A stretch of DNA of 64,000 bases from NCBI GenBank assembly GCA_036186865.1, contig AP025057.1, positions 20,129,063 through 20,193,062 on the forward strand, written 5' to 3'. The translations under genes were made by a program, and so were the position numbers. Shown one piece after another: positions 11,531 to 23,553 of this stretch. The notes under the pieces are model-generated. The model was not told where the DNA came from. It saw only the letters and a program-made list of their open reading frames with translations, and searched no databases. The DNA is from Eustoma russellianum (Eukaryota; Streptophyta; Magnoliopsida; Gentianales; Gentianaceae). Numbering within the stretch: position 1 is the first letter of the stretch; each line of letters begins with the position of its first letter.

Positions 11531-11886
11531 TCAGTTCTGCCCAACTCTTGCTTCTGTCTTGGCAACCTTAAGTCTTTCCTGCGTCAACTTTACCTTCTTC
11601 TTGGTTTGCTCAGCCAGCTCTGGGCCAGTAATAGTATGCTCTCTAACTTCGCCCCAATAGAAAAGGGGTCTGCACTTACGCCCATAGAGCACCTTAATTG
11701 GCACCATGCCGATGGCGTTATGATAACTGTTGTTGTAGAAGGACTCAATCAAGCTGATCATCCCATCCCCGTTTCCCTTGAAGTCAATGGCGCAAGCTCT
11801 CAACATGTCCTCCAATGTCTGAATCCTCCTCTCTGTCTGCACATCGGGTTGAGGATGAAATGCAGTGCTCAACTGCAGCTCCGTCT
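11531..11886 (-). pseudogene. Gyp-1 integrase C-terminal part
   Basis: A 113-codon frame begins at the STAFHPQPDVQTERRIQT block, in which the catalytic glutamate of the gypsy integrase sits. It continues through EDMLRACAIDF and YNNSYHNAIGM to LYGRKCRPLFYWGEV. The preceding residues (TELQ) are also in frame up to about 11886, where unrelated DNA begins. The catalytic aspartates are missing with the rest of the domain. Confidence 0.9.
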
Positions 11887-13621
11887 ATTATACATATCAG
11901 TATACCCGAGTTTTAATATGTGTTGTCATTTTAATTATTAAGTTGTTAAACATATTTGGTATAGACATATCGTACGTTGTGTATCCTTATTTTAAATGCA
12001 TGCATAACTTAGGTATCATATGTAGCTCATGAATTCACCACCACTATCTGCAGTTTGTCACGTGTATTATGTTTATATTGTATATTAGGTGAGTTTTTAA
12101 GCGGTACACACGCTGTGCGCGTTCATTTTAGTTTTTTTGTTATCGTGATCTCTCTTTTTTGTACTTATGTTAGTGGTCAATAATTTTTGTCATCTGTACT
12201 GTATATTTTTTTGTACTAGATGATCTTATTGTTGTATAAATATTGTATATAAATTATTCTAAAGAAAACGCATGGATTTTACTGTAACATAGATATATAT
12301 AATTTATTTGGGTGTTCAAGTATGGTAATTAATAAAAAAATTTTATTTTTTTGTTATTAAATTAATTACACTTTAATCTATGACTATGTTGTCATGCAAT
12401 ACTATGTCGTTCCTAACTCGTAATTAGCATGTTTTACTGCAAATATATGTGTTATTAATTTGTTTTAAAACTTGTAAATGTATGCCTATTTCGTAACCTA
12501 TGTCTTGTATGAAAATGTGTTGTGTGTTGTCGTTATACATTATGATGTTTATTACTTTTTTGTTGTATTGGTTATGTTGCGATGTCTTTGAAATGGTTGT
12601 GTGTATACTAGTGCATACTTACTTAGAATCGTTTAGTCACTTTTGTTTTGTGTATATATTTGCATGTTTCCTTAAATCGACTTATTTACGTTATATCACT
12701 AATGTTGTAACAAATTGTGTTTGTCTATATGCCTCTTTATTGTTGTAAGAGACTGTGTGTTTCTTTTCTTTTTTTTTTCTAGTGGTCATTTAGCACATAT
12801 ACTCCTATCTTATCGCATATCTTTTGTACGTTCGCTACTCCTACGTCATTATCTTATCCTACGTTGTTATTGGATTCTATATATACATTGTGAGCTTTTA
12901 ACATTTACTTCGTATTTTCATGTTGGTCACTTTGTATGTATAGATGTATGTGTATATAAACATTTATTATTTGTCTTTCGCACTTATATGGTTTGTGTCT
13001 TGTGTGTTGGTAACATTATATGGTTTAACAAGTTGGTTGGTTCATTACAGCTCACAGAGTCATACTGTTGTAAGGGTAAACGCATTTTAGTAGTTTGTAT
13101 GTCAGTGCATATTATTTTTATGTAAGTACGTTACAACAAGATAGTCAAAAAAACTTTTTCCCACTTTTATGGTGTTTATTGTTCATGTTGTACTTGAATT
13201 AGTAAGTTTGATTAGGCATGGAGTGGTGGTTTGTGATGGTGGGGCAAGCTATAAGTTTTGCAGCTATGACTGCGATTTTACTATTAACAACTTAAGTTAT
13301 TATGTTTATATGACATGGTAGGTCATGAATTTGGCTATGCCGTGCATGAGTATGGTGTGCATTATGTTATATTTGTGCACCTGATTTTTTTATGTGGTAT
13401 ATATACATATAATTTGTTGAATTATTTTACTGTATATTCATAGTTCATTATGTTATATGATATCTCTTTTTTTGTACTGTGTTATATTTCTTTGTGTAGT
13501 TGTGTTGGATTTTGTATGGTTGATGTTCTAGTACGTGTTTGATATAGGGAAGTATGTCATTAAAGTATGTTGTATTGATCAGTATGTGATATACAGTAAA
13601 TTTAGAAAAATTGTGTAATTT
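11887..13621. other. Unexplained T/G-rich filler inside Gyp-1
   Basis: This 1.7-kb stretch replaces the gypsy RNase H and the first half of integrase. It is AT-rich and skewed to T and G on the plus strand. Apparent ORFs up to 136 codons are hydrophobic F/L/Y-rich strings, as expected from T-rich noncoding DNA. I find no terminal repeats, target duplication or protein motif. It may be an insertion with a deletion, or capture during repair. Confidence 0.5.
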
Positions 13622-13890
13622 TTTTGGCTCAGTGAAACTTTGCTGATATCAACGACACACTCAAACTTCGCCATCTTCTGCTTCCGTCTACTCAGGACAC
13701 CGGTATCGCCGAAAATCCTTCAACAAATTTTCCGTAGCAGCTGGCCAAACCAAGAAAACTCCTTACTTCAGTCACCTTGGTCGGTCAGAGATACTCATTG
13801 ATAATCTTAATCTTCTTCGGATCCACTGAGGTTCACTCTTCTAAACTTACGTGACTTAAGAAAGCCACGCTTCTGCTGCGCAACTCTGAT
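13622..13890 (-). pseudogene. Gyp-1 reverse transcriptase, C-terminal remnant
   Basis: Read leftwards from 13890, frames give FLSHVSLEE, VDPKKIKIINEY, then TKVTEVRSFLGLASCYGKFV and EGFSAIPVS. This is the end of the gypsy RT, just before the connection to RNase H. Stops and frame changes occur about every 30 residues. The YVDD box region is missing. Confidence 0.85.
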
Positions 13891-13899
13891 CATTTATCT

Positions 13900-14400
13900 C
13901 TGACTAATTCATCTGTACTGATGATGAGTCATTGAGACCTGGTCGCCAGTAATTGACCTCTTCTACGATGTTGCCAGCCTCCTCGATGAAGGGTCCTTCT
14001 AAACATCGAATTCCGAATGTCCTGCATTTCCATGTTGTAGAACTCAGATCTGGTGGTGGCAGCGGCGGAAGCTGCTGGTTCAACTTCTATTGCTGCTATT
14101 GCGCCAAAGTGGTGGCCATAGTGTCAGCCAATGCCGGGAGAATGGCCCCCTGATTCTGATGGTCGTCACCATAACTTCCGTTGCCTCCTTTGACAGATTG
14201 TTCACAACACGATGGTATTTTCTTGGACTTCATGCAAACCTTGACGAGAATTCGAATTGAGCAAGAGTAATCGAGGGATTTGAGCATTTATGGGGCTCAT
14301 GTGAAGGTTCACGGGTATGAGGTAATTAAATAGAGAAAGCTCACCCCGGCACACACCTCCCATAGCCCGATCATAACCTAGGTCTACTTTATTTATTAGG
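13900..14400 (-). pseudogene. Gyp-1 possible gag N-terminal remnant
   Basis: It lies between the primer site and the RT remnant. Minus-strand translation near 14096-14200 gives a glycine/asparagine-rich run and the phrase ILPALADTMATTLA. This resembles the start of chromovirus gag proteins; a proline-rich run follows. Stops are frequent and the rest of gag is deleted. The assignment rests mainly on position. Confidence 0.4.
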
Positions 14401-14488
14401 GGTATATTTGTCATTTCAAGGAAGAGATCATAGCTTACGTCTAAGTGATTTAGTTAATCCTGCATTTCCGAGACGGATCTGAAGCCTG

Positions 14489-14500
14489 GCTCTGATACCA
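14489..14500 (-). other. Gyp-1 primer binding site (tRNA-Met)
   Basis: The minus strand reads TGGTATCAGAGC two bases inside the LTR end at 14503. This fixes 14503 as the inner edge of the 5' LTR and the minus orientation of the element. Confidence 0.93.
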
Positions 14501-16818
14501 CCTGTAGCTCCCCGCTCCCAAGCCTTAGTATCGGGAACAGTGCACTCGCCATATCTCACTAAGGAGAATATAAGGCGTCGAGTCAACTTTCTACATGTCC
14601 AAAAATACGTAGAAATTATTCTTGCGGAAACGAAAAACAATAACTTTAAGTTTCATGATAAAAGAAATCCTCAATACGATAATGTACCGACTTCTGGAAA
14701 GAGTTCTCGCATCTACAATCTATCATTTAATACAAGATAGTGTCTAATGTAATCCCTATAAAATAACAACAGACAGCCGCAAGGTCTCTTCGTATCCTAG
14801 GTGCGGCCATCAGTCTGTCCATACTACCGTGTCAACTCCGTCCTCAGCGAAGACATAGTCGTATGCTTCCTCGTGTTCACCTGGTGGGGGAAGCAGGGGT
14901 GAGTGACGGAAAATCACCCAGTAGGCACCTGCCTCCAACTAGTACAAGACGGGCATACCAAAAATGATATAACACACAGCACATAACATTGTATCACATA
15001 ATCATATGAAAGCGTGCGGAAAGGTAATTCACTCCAGATAACGAATGCGCAACATCGTGATGCATGTCCTACTATGCATGTCACAAGAAACAAAGTCATG
15101 TCACACAGAATGCCAATATCTCCACCATGCAATACATGATCCCAGGACCTATTGAGTGGCTATGGGTCGTACCCACCCACAGTCACCATACTGAGTGTGC
15201 GTGGCCCTCCCACCGTGCACCATACTGAGTGTGCGTGGCCTCGCCACCGTACACCATACTGAGCGCACGTGACCCGTACATCACGACCCACCATAAATGC
15301 AATGCATGTGCCATGAATGCAAAACACAATCGCCTGAGGCCCCTGGCTCATCCTCACCATCCTCCGGCACTCAAATCTAGGTTCATTTAAAGATCTCCTC
15401 AGGCCCCTGGCCCATCCTCACCATCCTCCGGCACTCAAATCTAGGTTCATTTATTATTCGAATAATGATTTATCTTTGTTCGGTGTCAAAACTATTTTTT
15501 CCATGGCTTGTATACATTTATCGTGCATTTATTTTTCCTCATTTTTCTATTATTTATTTCTATTTATTACCTAATTATCCAAATTAAATAAAGTATCAAA
15601 ATTACTGAAATTTAATGGAAATAATTTAATTTTAGAATTTCAAAATTTCTGTAATTTATTTATAATTTTTCTGATATTTATTTATATTTTTTCTATAATT
15701 ATTGCTATTTTAATAAATGTTCCAAAATTTCAGAACTTATTTACAATTTTAAATAGACTTATTAGGCTGGTCCCTTCTTTTCAGCCCTGGTCTGTTTGCC
15801 CCCTTTGGTCCGGCCCGCCAGATCCGGCCTGCTACAGTATACATATTTTTTTTTGTATTTGGGTCGGCCAGCAGCTGGGGCCTGGTCCGCTGGCCATTCG
15901 GCCTGGCATGCCGCTGGTTCAGCCATTTGCATATTAATTTTTTTATTTCGCCCAGCTATTGGGCATGTCCCCAAATCAGTCGGCCTGTTAAGGGCTGGTC
16001 TGCCCAACCTTCGGTTGGGCTCCGGCCCAGTTGCCTTACAAATGTTTTTTATGTGTAACGAGTGAAGCAGCCACCAGGAGGTGCGTGCAACCCACGTGCG
16101 GCTTTTTCGACGGCCCGTGAGGTGCTCCGGCCGCCTTCGGTGTCTTTTTTCGACTCTGATATATATTTTCGTCTATTTCCAGTGAATAAGAACCTAATAT
16201 AAGGCCAAAAAAAACGTAAAACCCCAAATATACCAAAGATGTGCTATTTTGATTATCAAATTTTTTTTCCTAACATCAAATCCAAAGCACAAAAACATTC
16301 ATGTGCATTAGCAGTCATCCAAGCATGAGTATTTCATAGTTTCAACAACTTGCTATCAATTCCAACAATTTAAAACAATAGAACACACAATATATCATTC
16401 AAAACATTCTTAGATTGTAGCAATTGAAGGGGGAAAAGAAACCTACCTAGCTGCAGACAATTACACGATTAGCCGAAAAAGACGATTAAGTTGGGGAACA
16501 ATTTTCTTTTACTTCTTTTACTTCTCCTTTCTTCCTCTCTCTTTTCTTCTGTCGTCGCCAATTTTCTTCTGCGTTCCCCCTTTTTTTAGTCGCCTTCAGT
16601 CTTCCCCCACCCCTTAATATCTAGCGTTAGTTGTGTGGAGCACAAACACATCTTTTTTCTTTTTTTTATTTATCAATTTATCCCATTTCCTCTCCTTTCG
16701 GTTACCATGTTATTTAATATTTTTTTTGTTTTTTTACTCCTTATCTCACGGCACACCTCTTTTTCAAGCTTTTATATCTTTCCACTTATTTATATCATTT
16801 CTTTTCCTTTTTTCATTG

Positions 16819-16838
16819 TCTTGTTACTATTTATTATA
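16819..16838. repeat. L1-A target site duplication, left copy
   Basis: TCTTGTTACTATTTATTATA occurs here and at 23221-23240. The exact 20-bp match flanks the L1-A poly-A (as T's, 16839-16847) and its 5' end. Confidence 0.93.
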
Positions 16839-16876
16839 TTTTTTTTTGAAAAGAGAAATTTATTATAAATAAGGCC

Positions 16877-17905
16877 TCACTTTTGGCGGAGGAAAACCAT
16901 ATTACAAGTGTCAGAATATGCGAATAAATGAATTAAAACGCTAAGGATGAAATATCTCCAGTCGTATATGATATGCTGCATTAAAACCTTGCCAAGAAAA
17001 ACCACCCTTGTGGATAAAACCTTGGCGAAGGAAAAAGCGTACATATTTATACGACTGTCATTGATATCAAGTTGTGAAAATACTGAATACAATGAAGTGG
17101 TATGTATTGTCGTCCAAGTGAGACGTGCCTCCCTTGCGGGGAAAAACTGGCATAATGTCGTTCCGAAATGACCCAGTGCATGCGCAGCGCTCATGTAATC
17201 ATGTGGAGTATCCATGCCGAGGCAATAGTGCCGCCATGCAGATAAAAAAAGCAATGCTGAGCAAAGCAGCAAAAGTGTATGGAATGGATCGATGAAAAAT
17301 AAACAGTTGAAGATCATACCCCGCCTGCCAGCACAAACTAATGTGCCGGCAGCGATGAAAAGCATAGCCAAACCCGCCCTTAAATGTGCAACAGGAGATA
17401 GATGTGAGGGGGAACAAAACACGCCATGGGAAACAGCCATCATTGGAATGCTCCAGCTCCAATGGAAAGCCATATTGTGTTGTCCAGAAACATACGCCAA
17501 AGTATCATGCCAGTTAAAAGAGGAACTAAAAATGGATGATAATAGCCAATAGTGTAAGGGATTATAATGCATACCGAGCCTGCATGTACTCAATGGAGGA
17601 CAGGCAGAGAGGTCGTCAAAATGCCAAGGCAGATGGAACCCATGCGCCGAGCGAACATTACGGGAGCACCTCAGCGGAGTGAAGTAGATCCGCCAATGAA
17701 CAAGTGTGGAGACAAAGAAAATAATATAAGTGCTGATAGTGAAGAAAAAATGACAGTACATCAATGGTGTAGAAATCATACCGCACATGCCCGTTCCGCG
17801 GATGGTATGGGCAGCGCAAACCGAGACACGCCAATCCATTAGGAAGACTTGAGGATCAGCTAACGCGGAGATTTGATGATGTGAGATCGAGAAGTAATGA
17901 GGCAC
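16877..17905 (-). other. Long open frame in the L1-A 3' region, coding status unknown
   Basis: A 342-codon frame with an ATG at 17905 overlaps the last bases of RNase H in another frame and runs almost to the poly-A. The predicted product is rich in H, C, F, L and S and matches no family I know. L1-C preserves the same frame over its short overlap (the phrase INMYAFSFAKVLSTRVV). That part also forms a conserved hairpin, so nucleotide constraint may explain it. I list it as an observation, not a gene. Confidence 0.3.
16987..17031 (-). other. Conserved 3' UTR hairpin of L1-A
   Basis: CCTTGCCAAG (16987-16996) pairs with CTTGGCGAAGG (17021-17031) with one bulge. Inside it CCAC (17002-17005) pairs with GTGG (17010-17013). 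The same arrangement with small changes is at 10793-10837 in L1-C. LINE RTs often recognise such 3' RNA structures; that role is inferred here. Confidence 0.6.
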
Positions 17906-20441
17906 GGACCAAGGGTGGCAAATTATGACTATCGAAAAATCCTGTGTCGGGGCAAAACATTGCGTGCTGAGCTAAGTAGTGAGCTGTCATATTGGATTCT
18001 CTATACACATGCGTGACCTCTATCCCATGTGACTAAAGTAGCGAGCTTAAAATGGACAGATGATAATTGCCAAAAACTTGCTGTATGGTTTGCAGTCGCG
18101 ACACTAAGCACTCACAGTCGGATTCCAGCATAATTAATCGATAGAATGGAAGAAAATACAAAAGACCAAATAAAGTTGCCTGAATTTCCGCCATCAACGG
18201 AGTGCATTGGAGCAGTCTAAAGGAGATGGCGCGGACACATTCCCCATGATGAGTGCGCAATATTGCTCCCCCTACAGCATATCGAGCACCTACTGCAGCG
18301 TCCACATTTAGCTTGTGTCTACCAGGCGGTGGGCATTGCCAACGAACAATCTTGAGGCGAGGGGATCGAATGCGTGGGATCCAGGAAAGAGAGAGAGAAG
18401 ATCCTGCTGTAAGTTTGGTACCCTGTATCTTGTGAATCCACATATTTATGTCAAAATGTGTAGCATTCCGTAGCATGGCGGTCGAGAAAGACGTTGAATC
18501 CCCATAGGTGAGCTGTGCATAGAGTTTCCAAATGTTCAAGACTGTGAGTGCAGGGACAATAATTTTTAAAACTCCAGAGAGGGAAGATGCGGTGGATCGG
18601 TACCACCATGATAATAAATATTGTCGAAGATTAGACACTGTCGGCAGCAAACCCTGAAGTTCGGAAGAAAAAAATGCCCAGATTGGAGAGATGTGATCGC
18701 AGCGCATAAAGATGTGAGCAACTGTGGCAGAAGCTTTCCTACAAAAAGGGCACTGCGTAGGGCACATTATTGCATAACGGCCAATGAAGTCCTCAAATGG
18801 TAATGCAGAATTAAAGATACGCCATAACAACAGTTTCGCGGATGGAGAGTGATGCTTGAACCAAATAAACTTTGAGGAGAGCTGCATAGGAACTGCTATC
18901 CGGCAAACATTATAGGCTGATTTAAGTGTGAACTCACCAGTAGTTGACTGAGTCCACGAGAGGAATTGTTCGAAACCTGTCGTGTGAGAGATACGCGTAG
19001 GATGTATGCGACAGATTAACTTCCATATTGGCGAATCTGGAAGCCGCGGTGCAAAATCACCTCTCATGCCATACTTCATATGCATATAATTGCTCCACAA
19101 AGTGTCATTTTTATGATAGGCCCACCATATTTTACAATGATATGCCTGTTGTAGCGGAATGAGGTCTCGGAGACCCAGACCACCCTCGTCAAATGGTCTT
19201 GTGATTTTGTTCCATGACACCCAATGATGACGGTTGCCCCAGAAGAAGGAAGCCATTTTCCTATGAAGAATACGGATGATTGATTTAGGTAAACCACCCG
19301 CTGCTAAAATATGTAAAGGAAGAGCAGCAATCACTGAATGTAGTAGAACTAAGCGACCAGCATGGGTAAGGAGGCGTGTGTGCCACCCATTTAAACGAGC
19401 CTCCACGTGCTGCAGCAAAGAGGTACAGAACCTTGCTCTATTAATACCTTTGTGTAGATAGAAACCCAGATACCGAAAGGGAAGAGAAGATAGGCGCATA
19501 CCAAGAATGTCCTTAAATATTCGTTGCTGATGCGAGGCAACATTTGACGAAGGGATGATATTACTCTTATGGTAGTTCACCTTTTGTCCAGACGCTGTTT
19601 CATATTGAGTTAAGAAGCTTCGAAAATGCCGCAAGTTACGCTGGGTGCCTCGTAGAAATATAAGCAAGTCATCAGCATACGCCAAGTGCGTGATAGCGAA
19701 CGGAACTCGTCCCAACCGAAAAGATTGAATGTGTCCTGCTGCCGAAAGTGCCCTCAAACCCCTGCTGAAACCTTCAGAGGACAATATAAATAACAGTGGA
19801 GATAGTGGATCATCCTTCTTTACACCACGAAATGGGCGAAATTGGGAAGATGGTTGGCCATTAATTAACACTGATAACCGTGTGCCACTGAGGTGATTAA
19901 TAATCACGCGAATGAAGAAATCCGAAAATCCAAATTTTCGCAATAAAAGTTCCAGATATTCCCATTTTACCCTATCAAATGCCTTCATCATATCTAGTTT
20001 CAAACAGAGTTGAGAGCCTCCTTTGTCCATCATGTGTATCATTTCCCGTGCTAACAATATCTGTGTCGGGATATCGTGTCCCGGTAAAAATCATGTCTGC
20101 TCCGGGGATATTAAGCACGGCAAGAGCGTACCCAGGCGCGTAGCAAGTATACGAGTACAAACCTTACTCAGAAAATTTGTCAGACAAATAGGGCGAAAGT
20201 CACTAAATGTTTGCGGAGATTGTATCTTCGGAATCAACGTAATCAATGCATCGGCCATAACTGCTGGCTGCGGAATTCCCAGGAAAAACTCATGTACTGC
20301 CTTTAGAACATCTGAATGTATAGTCGTCCAGCAAGAGCGATAAAAAGTACCATGAAAACCATCTGGTCCTGCAGCACTATGAGGATCCAAGTTCCACACG
20401 GCTGTCTTCACCTCTGTCTCAGACGGAAGATGCGTGAGCAT
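17870..20441 (-). pseudogene. L1-A ORF2: reverse transcriptase, zinc region, RNase H
   Basis: The first piece (20441-20091) has AAGPDGFHGTFYRSCW and LIPKIQSP...FRPICLTN. After a frameshift near 20060-20090 a 674-codon frame (20057-18033) carries the RT D (LKLDMMKAFDRVKW), a mutated PLSPLLF block preceded by KKDD, and the catalytic AYADDLLIF (residues 126-134). Then come the C/H-rich zf-RVT region (CPTQCPFCRKAS...HIFMRC) and RNase H with LNVDAAV, MAEIQA and ESDCECLV. A TAG at 18033-18035 is in frame. The RNase H ending (HVYRESNMTAHYLA) continues to about 17870. Confidence 0.92.
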
Positions 20442-20486
20442 AATGTTATCTTGGTCAGATAATAAACATGGAATGTGCGATAAAAT

Positions 20487-20921
20487 CTACGAATGGTCAT
20501 GCGTTTCCTGCCGCGCAAATAAATTGGTATAGAACTCTACCGCAGACGCCATGATTTCATCCGGAGTAGTGAGGAGAATGCCTTCAGAATTTTGGATTTG
20601 CTGTATACTAAGCTGTGCGCATCTTCCTTTAACAAGGGAGTGAAAATATTTAGTATTAGCATCTCCTTCTTTTAACCATTTAACCCTGGCCTTCTGCTTC
20701 CAGAATTGCATTTCATAATTTGAGGCAAGCAAATAATCCGCCTTAGCCTTATTATATGCTTGCCGTGTGACTTCCGTAGGTGTGGCATCGCATCTACTTT
20801 CAGCAGTATTCAGCAACTCTTCTGCATGCTTCAGAGTACTGAAAATGTTTCCAAAGACATCTTTGTTCCATCGCTGTATATCCTTTTTTAGGGCAAATAA
20901 TTTTCGATAAAAACCATGCAT
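20487..20921 (-). pseudogene. L1-A ORF2 linker between endonuclease and RT
   Basis: A 144-codon frame reads KDIQRWNKDVFGNIF, a helical basic stretch, QFWKQKARVKWLKEGDANTKYFHSL, then the start of the RT N-terminal region. This is the conserved WLKEGDANTKFFH segment of plant L1 ORF2. Frameshifts separate it from the endonuclease to the right and from RT to the left. Confidence 0.92.
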
Positions 20922-20954
20922 GCCACCCGTAGTTGGATAAGATAGCCACGCGTT

Positions 20955-21715
20955 CTATACATAGGATTGAAAATCAGAATGGTGCAGCCATGCATCCAAA
21001 AAACGAAAGGAGCGACGAGACAGTGAAGAAGACATTTTGCATGTCACCAGGAGTGGGGTGTGATCTGATGTTGTCCGAGGCAAATGTGTTAACTGCAGGG
21101 TATCAAAAGAATCTTGGAACATAGCATTAACAAAAATCCAGTCTAAACGTCTCCGAACGCGGCCAAGACCTCTACCATCTGCCCATGTAAAACGGGTACC
21201 ATGATATAGGGGGCCATAAGAGAACAGTTTTCGATACACTCATTAAAATCTTGTAACGGTGCCAATGCTGGAGTGGATCTACCATGATGATCTTCTAGAG
21301 AGCGGAATGTATTAAAATCACCCCCAACTAACCAGGGCAACTGCAACGTGGCTTGGAAATCACACAAAGATTGCCAAAGTATATGACGCTGAGAGGGCGT
21401 ATGTTTCGCATAGACCAACGAAAGGACAAAAGTAGATTGTAATGAGAGCGATTTTAATGTTAGATGGACCACCTGGTTCTGGTCCTGCATGGCAAGCAAA
21501 CTAAACTTATTATCCCGCCAAAAAAACCAAATATGCTCAGATTGCGAAACAAAAGTCTGCGAGAAACCAAGACGTAAACCATAACCCATTATCTGTGATG
21601 GAGTATGTTTAGGTTCTATCAATGCGAGTAGATGCAGTTTATGTTCGTGAATCAAATTACGTAGCCGAGGCAGAGAGGCACGCATGCCTCGAATATTCCA
21701 GATTAAAATATTCAT
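20955..21715 (-). pseudogene. L1-A ORF2 endonuclease domain
   Basis: The ATG at 21715 opens MNILIWNIRGM and then the LIEPKHT block with its catalytic glutamate. The frame goes on through LPWLVGGDFNTF to about 21150. After a frameshift the frame continues with RLDWIFVN and TSDHTPLLV, where the catalytic histidine lies. These are the sites of an apurinic/apyrimidinic-like endonuclease that nicks the target. The ATG overlaps the stop of ORF1 as ATGA (21712-21715). Confidence 0.92.
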
Positions 21716-23049
21716 TGAGATAGGGTAGAGGAACTTCCCTGAATAATGTGCGATGCACTACGTGTCAAGATGGCGGATGGAGGCAGAGGGGGAAGATCCT
21801 TGCGGGAGCGACGCTTACGGCGGGGTACCACGGGAATAAACGCTCCATCCTCCGTCGGTTCCTGCAGCCGCAATAGGAGTAACTCGTCTTCCGGAGAGGG
21901 CTGCATGAGCTGCATGCGACGTGTCACATCAACCGAAACCATCGATATGTCCTCAACAAGTGTGTCAGTAGGCAAATCAGTGTCCGACACATGTCCAATA
22001 TCGTGCTACATGGTATCAACGGGAAAATCTGTTGCATCACAGAACTCATCTTGTAGGGTAGCATCAGGAGGCTGGTGAGCAGGTATCGGAAGTGCCTCCT
22101 CTGTAGCATATTCCGTTGCATCCAGATCGCTTGTGGCTTGCGATGGACCAGCCGCAGGTCTAGGAGGTTGATCAATTGGAACCGGGATGTCTTCGACAGT
22201 GTTTGAATTATCCAATGGGGCTTCGACATTGTTGTTCGCCTCATTCACTGATGGAGGGGTCGTATGTTTACGTTTTACTGGGGTCCAACGTGTTTTAGCT
22301 TGGCGAGCGACTGGAGGCGGGGGAGGTGGCGGAGGAATACAAGACTCTCCTTTATATGTACAATCAGCAAGTTTATGTCCCAGCCTGCGGCAGTCAGTAC
22401 AGAACAACGGCAAATCTTCATAAACAATAGGCTGAAGAATTAATCGACCTTTAGCTTGTAGATAAATTTTCTGCGGCAACTCCTGAGATACATCAAGCTC
22501 GACACATACCCTAGCTACCGAGGGACGTAAGCCTTTAGAGGTGGCTACGTCCAATTTGATTGGTGAACCAATAGAACGAACAATTTCAAACAAGGCTTCC
22601 TGCCGATGTAGGTGAATCGGTAATGCTGGTAGTGCAATCCAAACCGGCACAATTGGGACGTCGAAGGAGGGATCAAAATCCACTGTCCACTTTGTAACCC
22701 TCATGTGGCAACCAGAAATATGCCAAGAACGACGGTAAAAACATCTCAAGTAATCTGTCTCATTGCTAAAATTCATCAATATATGCGTTTGATTAATAAG
22801 GGTGATCCGAAGGTCTTGGTGAAAACCAATCCTCTCAAAAACATCGCGTATAACCTTTAAAGGGGGACGACCATACCAAAATGTACCAACGAGAGAATAC
22901 CGAAAAGGAGCAGCAAGTGCGTCAATTTCCGAATCAAGGAATGAAACCAGGGGAATACCTTTGTAACGAGTCGCAGTCTTCGGGGAGATTGAAACCGGTG
23001 TAGCAGACGATCCTGCAACTACCGCGGCGAATGAGGGCGCAGCAGTCAT
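21712..23049 (-). pseudogene. L1-A ORF1 (DUF4283-like, CCHC), with in-frame stop
   Basis: The ATG at 23049 begins MTAAPSFAAVVAGS. The globular part (KTATRYKGIPLVSFLDSE...RYSLVGTFWYGRPP) matches the DUF4283-like RNA-binding ORF1 of plant L1. A CCHC knuckle (CTDCRRLGHKLADC) and an eight-proline run follow. A TAG at 22006-22008 interrupts the frame, which continues in phase to 21712 with the basic RRKRRSRKDLPPLPPS ending. The frame is also open upstream to 23208 without a better start. Confidence 0.92.
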
Positions 23050-23220
23050 GTTATTTGATGCCAAAAAATAAAAAAGAGTGCAGCTTTGGAATTGCAATGA
23101 AATATCGGTTGAATGGACAAGCAGTTCGCCGGAAACGGGAGGAAGACAAGGGCTACCGAAGGCGGCGTAGCCGCCGCAGAGCATTTTCTTCAGATCGCAT
23201 TTTTTCACCTAAAATATATA

Positions 23221-23240
23221 TCTTGTTACTATTTATTATA
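23221..23240. repeat. L1-A target site duplication, right copy
   Basis: This is an exact 20-bp copy of 16819-16838. It directly precedes the TA stretch of the LTR. Confidence 0.93.
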
Positions 23241-23274
23241 TATATACGTATATATATACATATATATATATATA
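23241..23274. repeat. TA-rich microsatellite in Gyp-1 LTR
   Basis: A short TA run with CG and CA interruptions lies between the L1-A target duplication and the start of L1-B. It is the counterpart of the TA run at 10571 in the other LTR. Confidence 0.85.
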
Positions 23275-23553
23275 GGCGAATGGAGCTCTGGCGATTAGCG
23301 GCGACAGCAACATGGCGGCGCTGTTGATTTCACGCAGCACTACAATTCTGCTTTCATCGCTATATGGTTGCTTGCTACTTCATATCAATTTCACTGGATT
23401 ATATTTGATGTTTTATTGTGATCGACTACCTCCTCAATTGCTCGCGACTTCTTCTGCGTTTTTACCCTAACGCTCTTTATCACAGCCGCCATTCCTTAAC
23501 GGTTTGCTGGCTCCCATCGACACTTTCCACAGCCGCCGTTGCGATTCAGCGCA

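Larger units (their letters stand above)
16839..23220 (-). mobile_element. L1-A: near full-length L1-type LINE
   Basis: The 6.4-kb minus-strand element has a short poly-A at its left end, a 3' UTR of about 1 kb, ORF2 (21715 to about 17870), ORF1 (23049 to 21712) and about 170 bases of 5' UTR. The ORF1 zinc knuckle, the ORF2 endonuclease, an RT with YADD, the zf-RVT-like cysteines and a C-terminal RNase H are typical of plant L1. It sits in the Gyp-1 5' LTR with a 20-bp target duplication. Both ORFs carry stops or frameshifts, so it is not autonomous now. Confidence 0.95.

Noticed and set aside
12500..13125. Two adjacent frames of 82 and 136 codons that look like membrane proteins
   Set aside because: The DNA is T-rich throughout and such hydrophobic strings arise by composition. 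There is no recognisable motif or start context.
11887..13621. Helitron identity for the filler in Gyp-1
   Set aside because: There is no 5' TC at an A/T target and no 3' hairpin followed by CTRR that I can place. Only composition suggested it.
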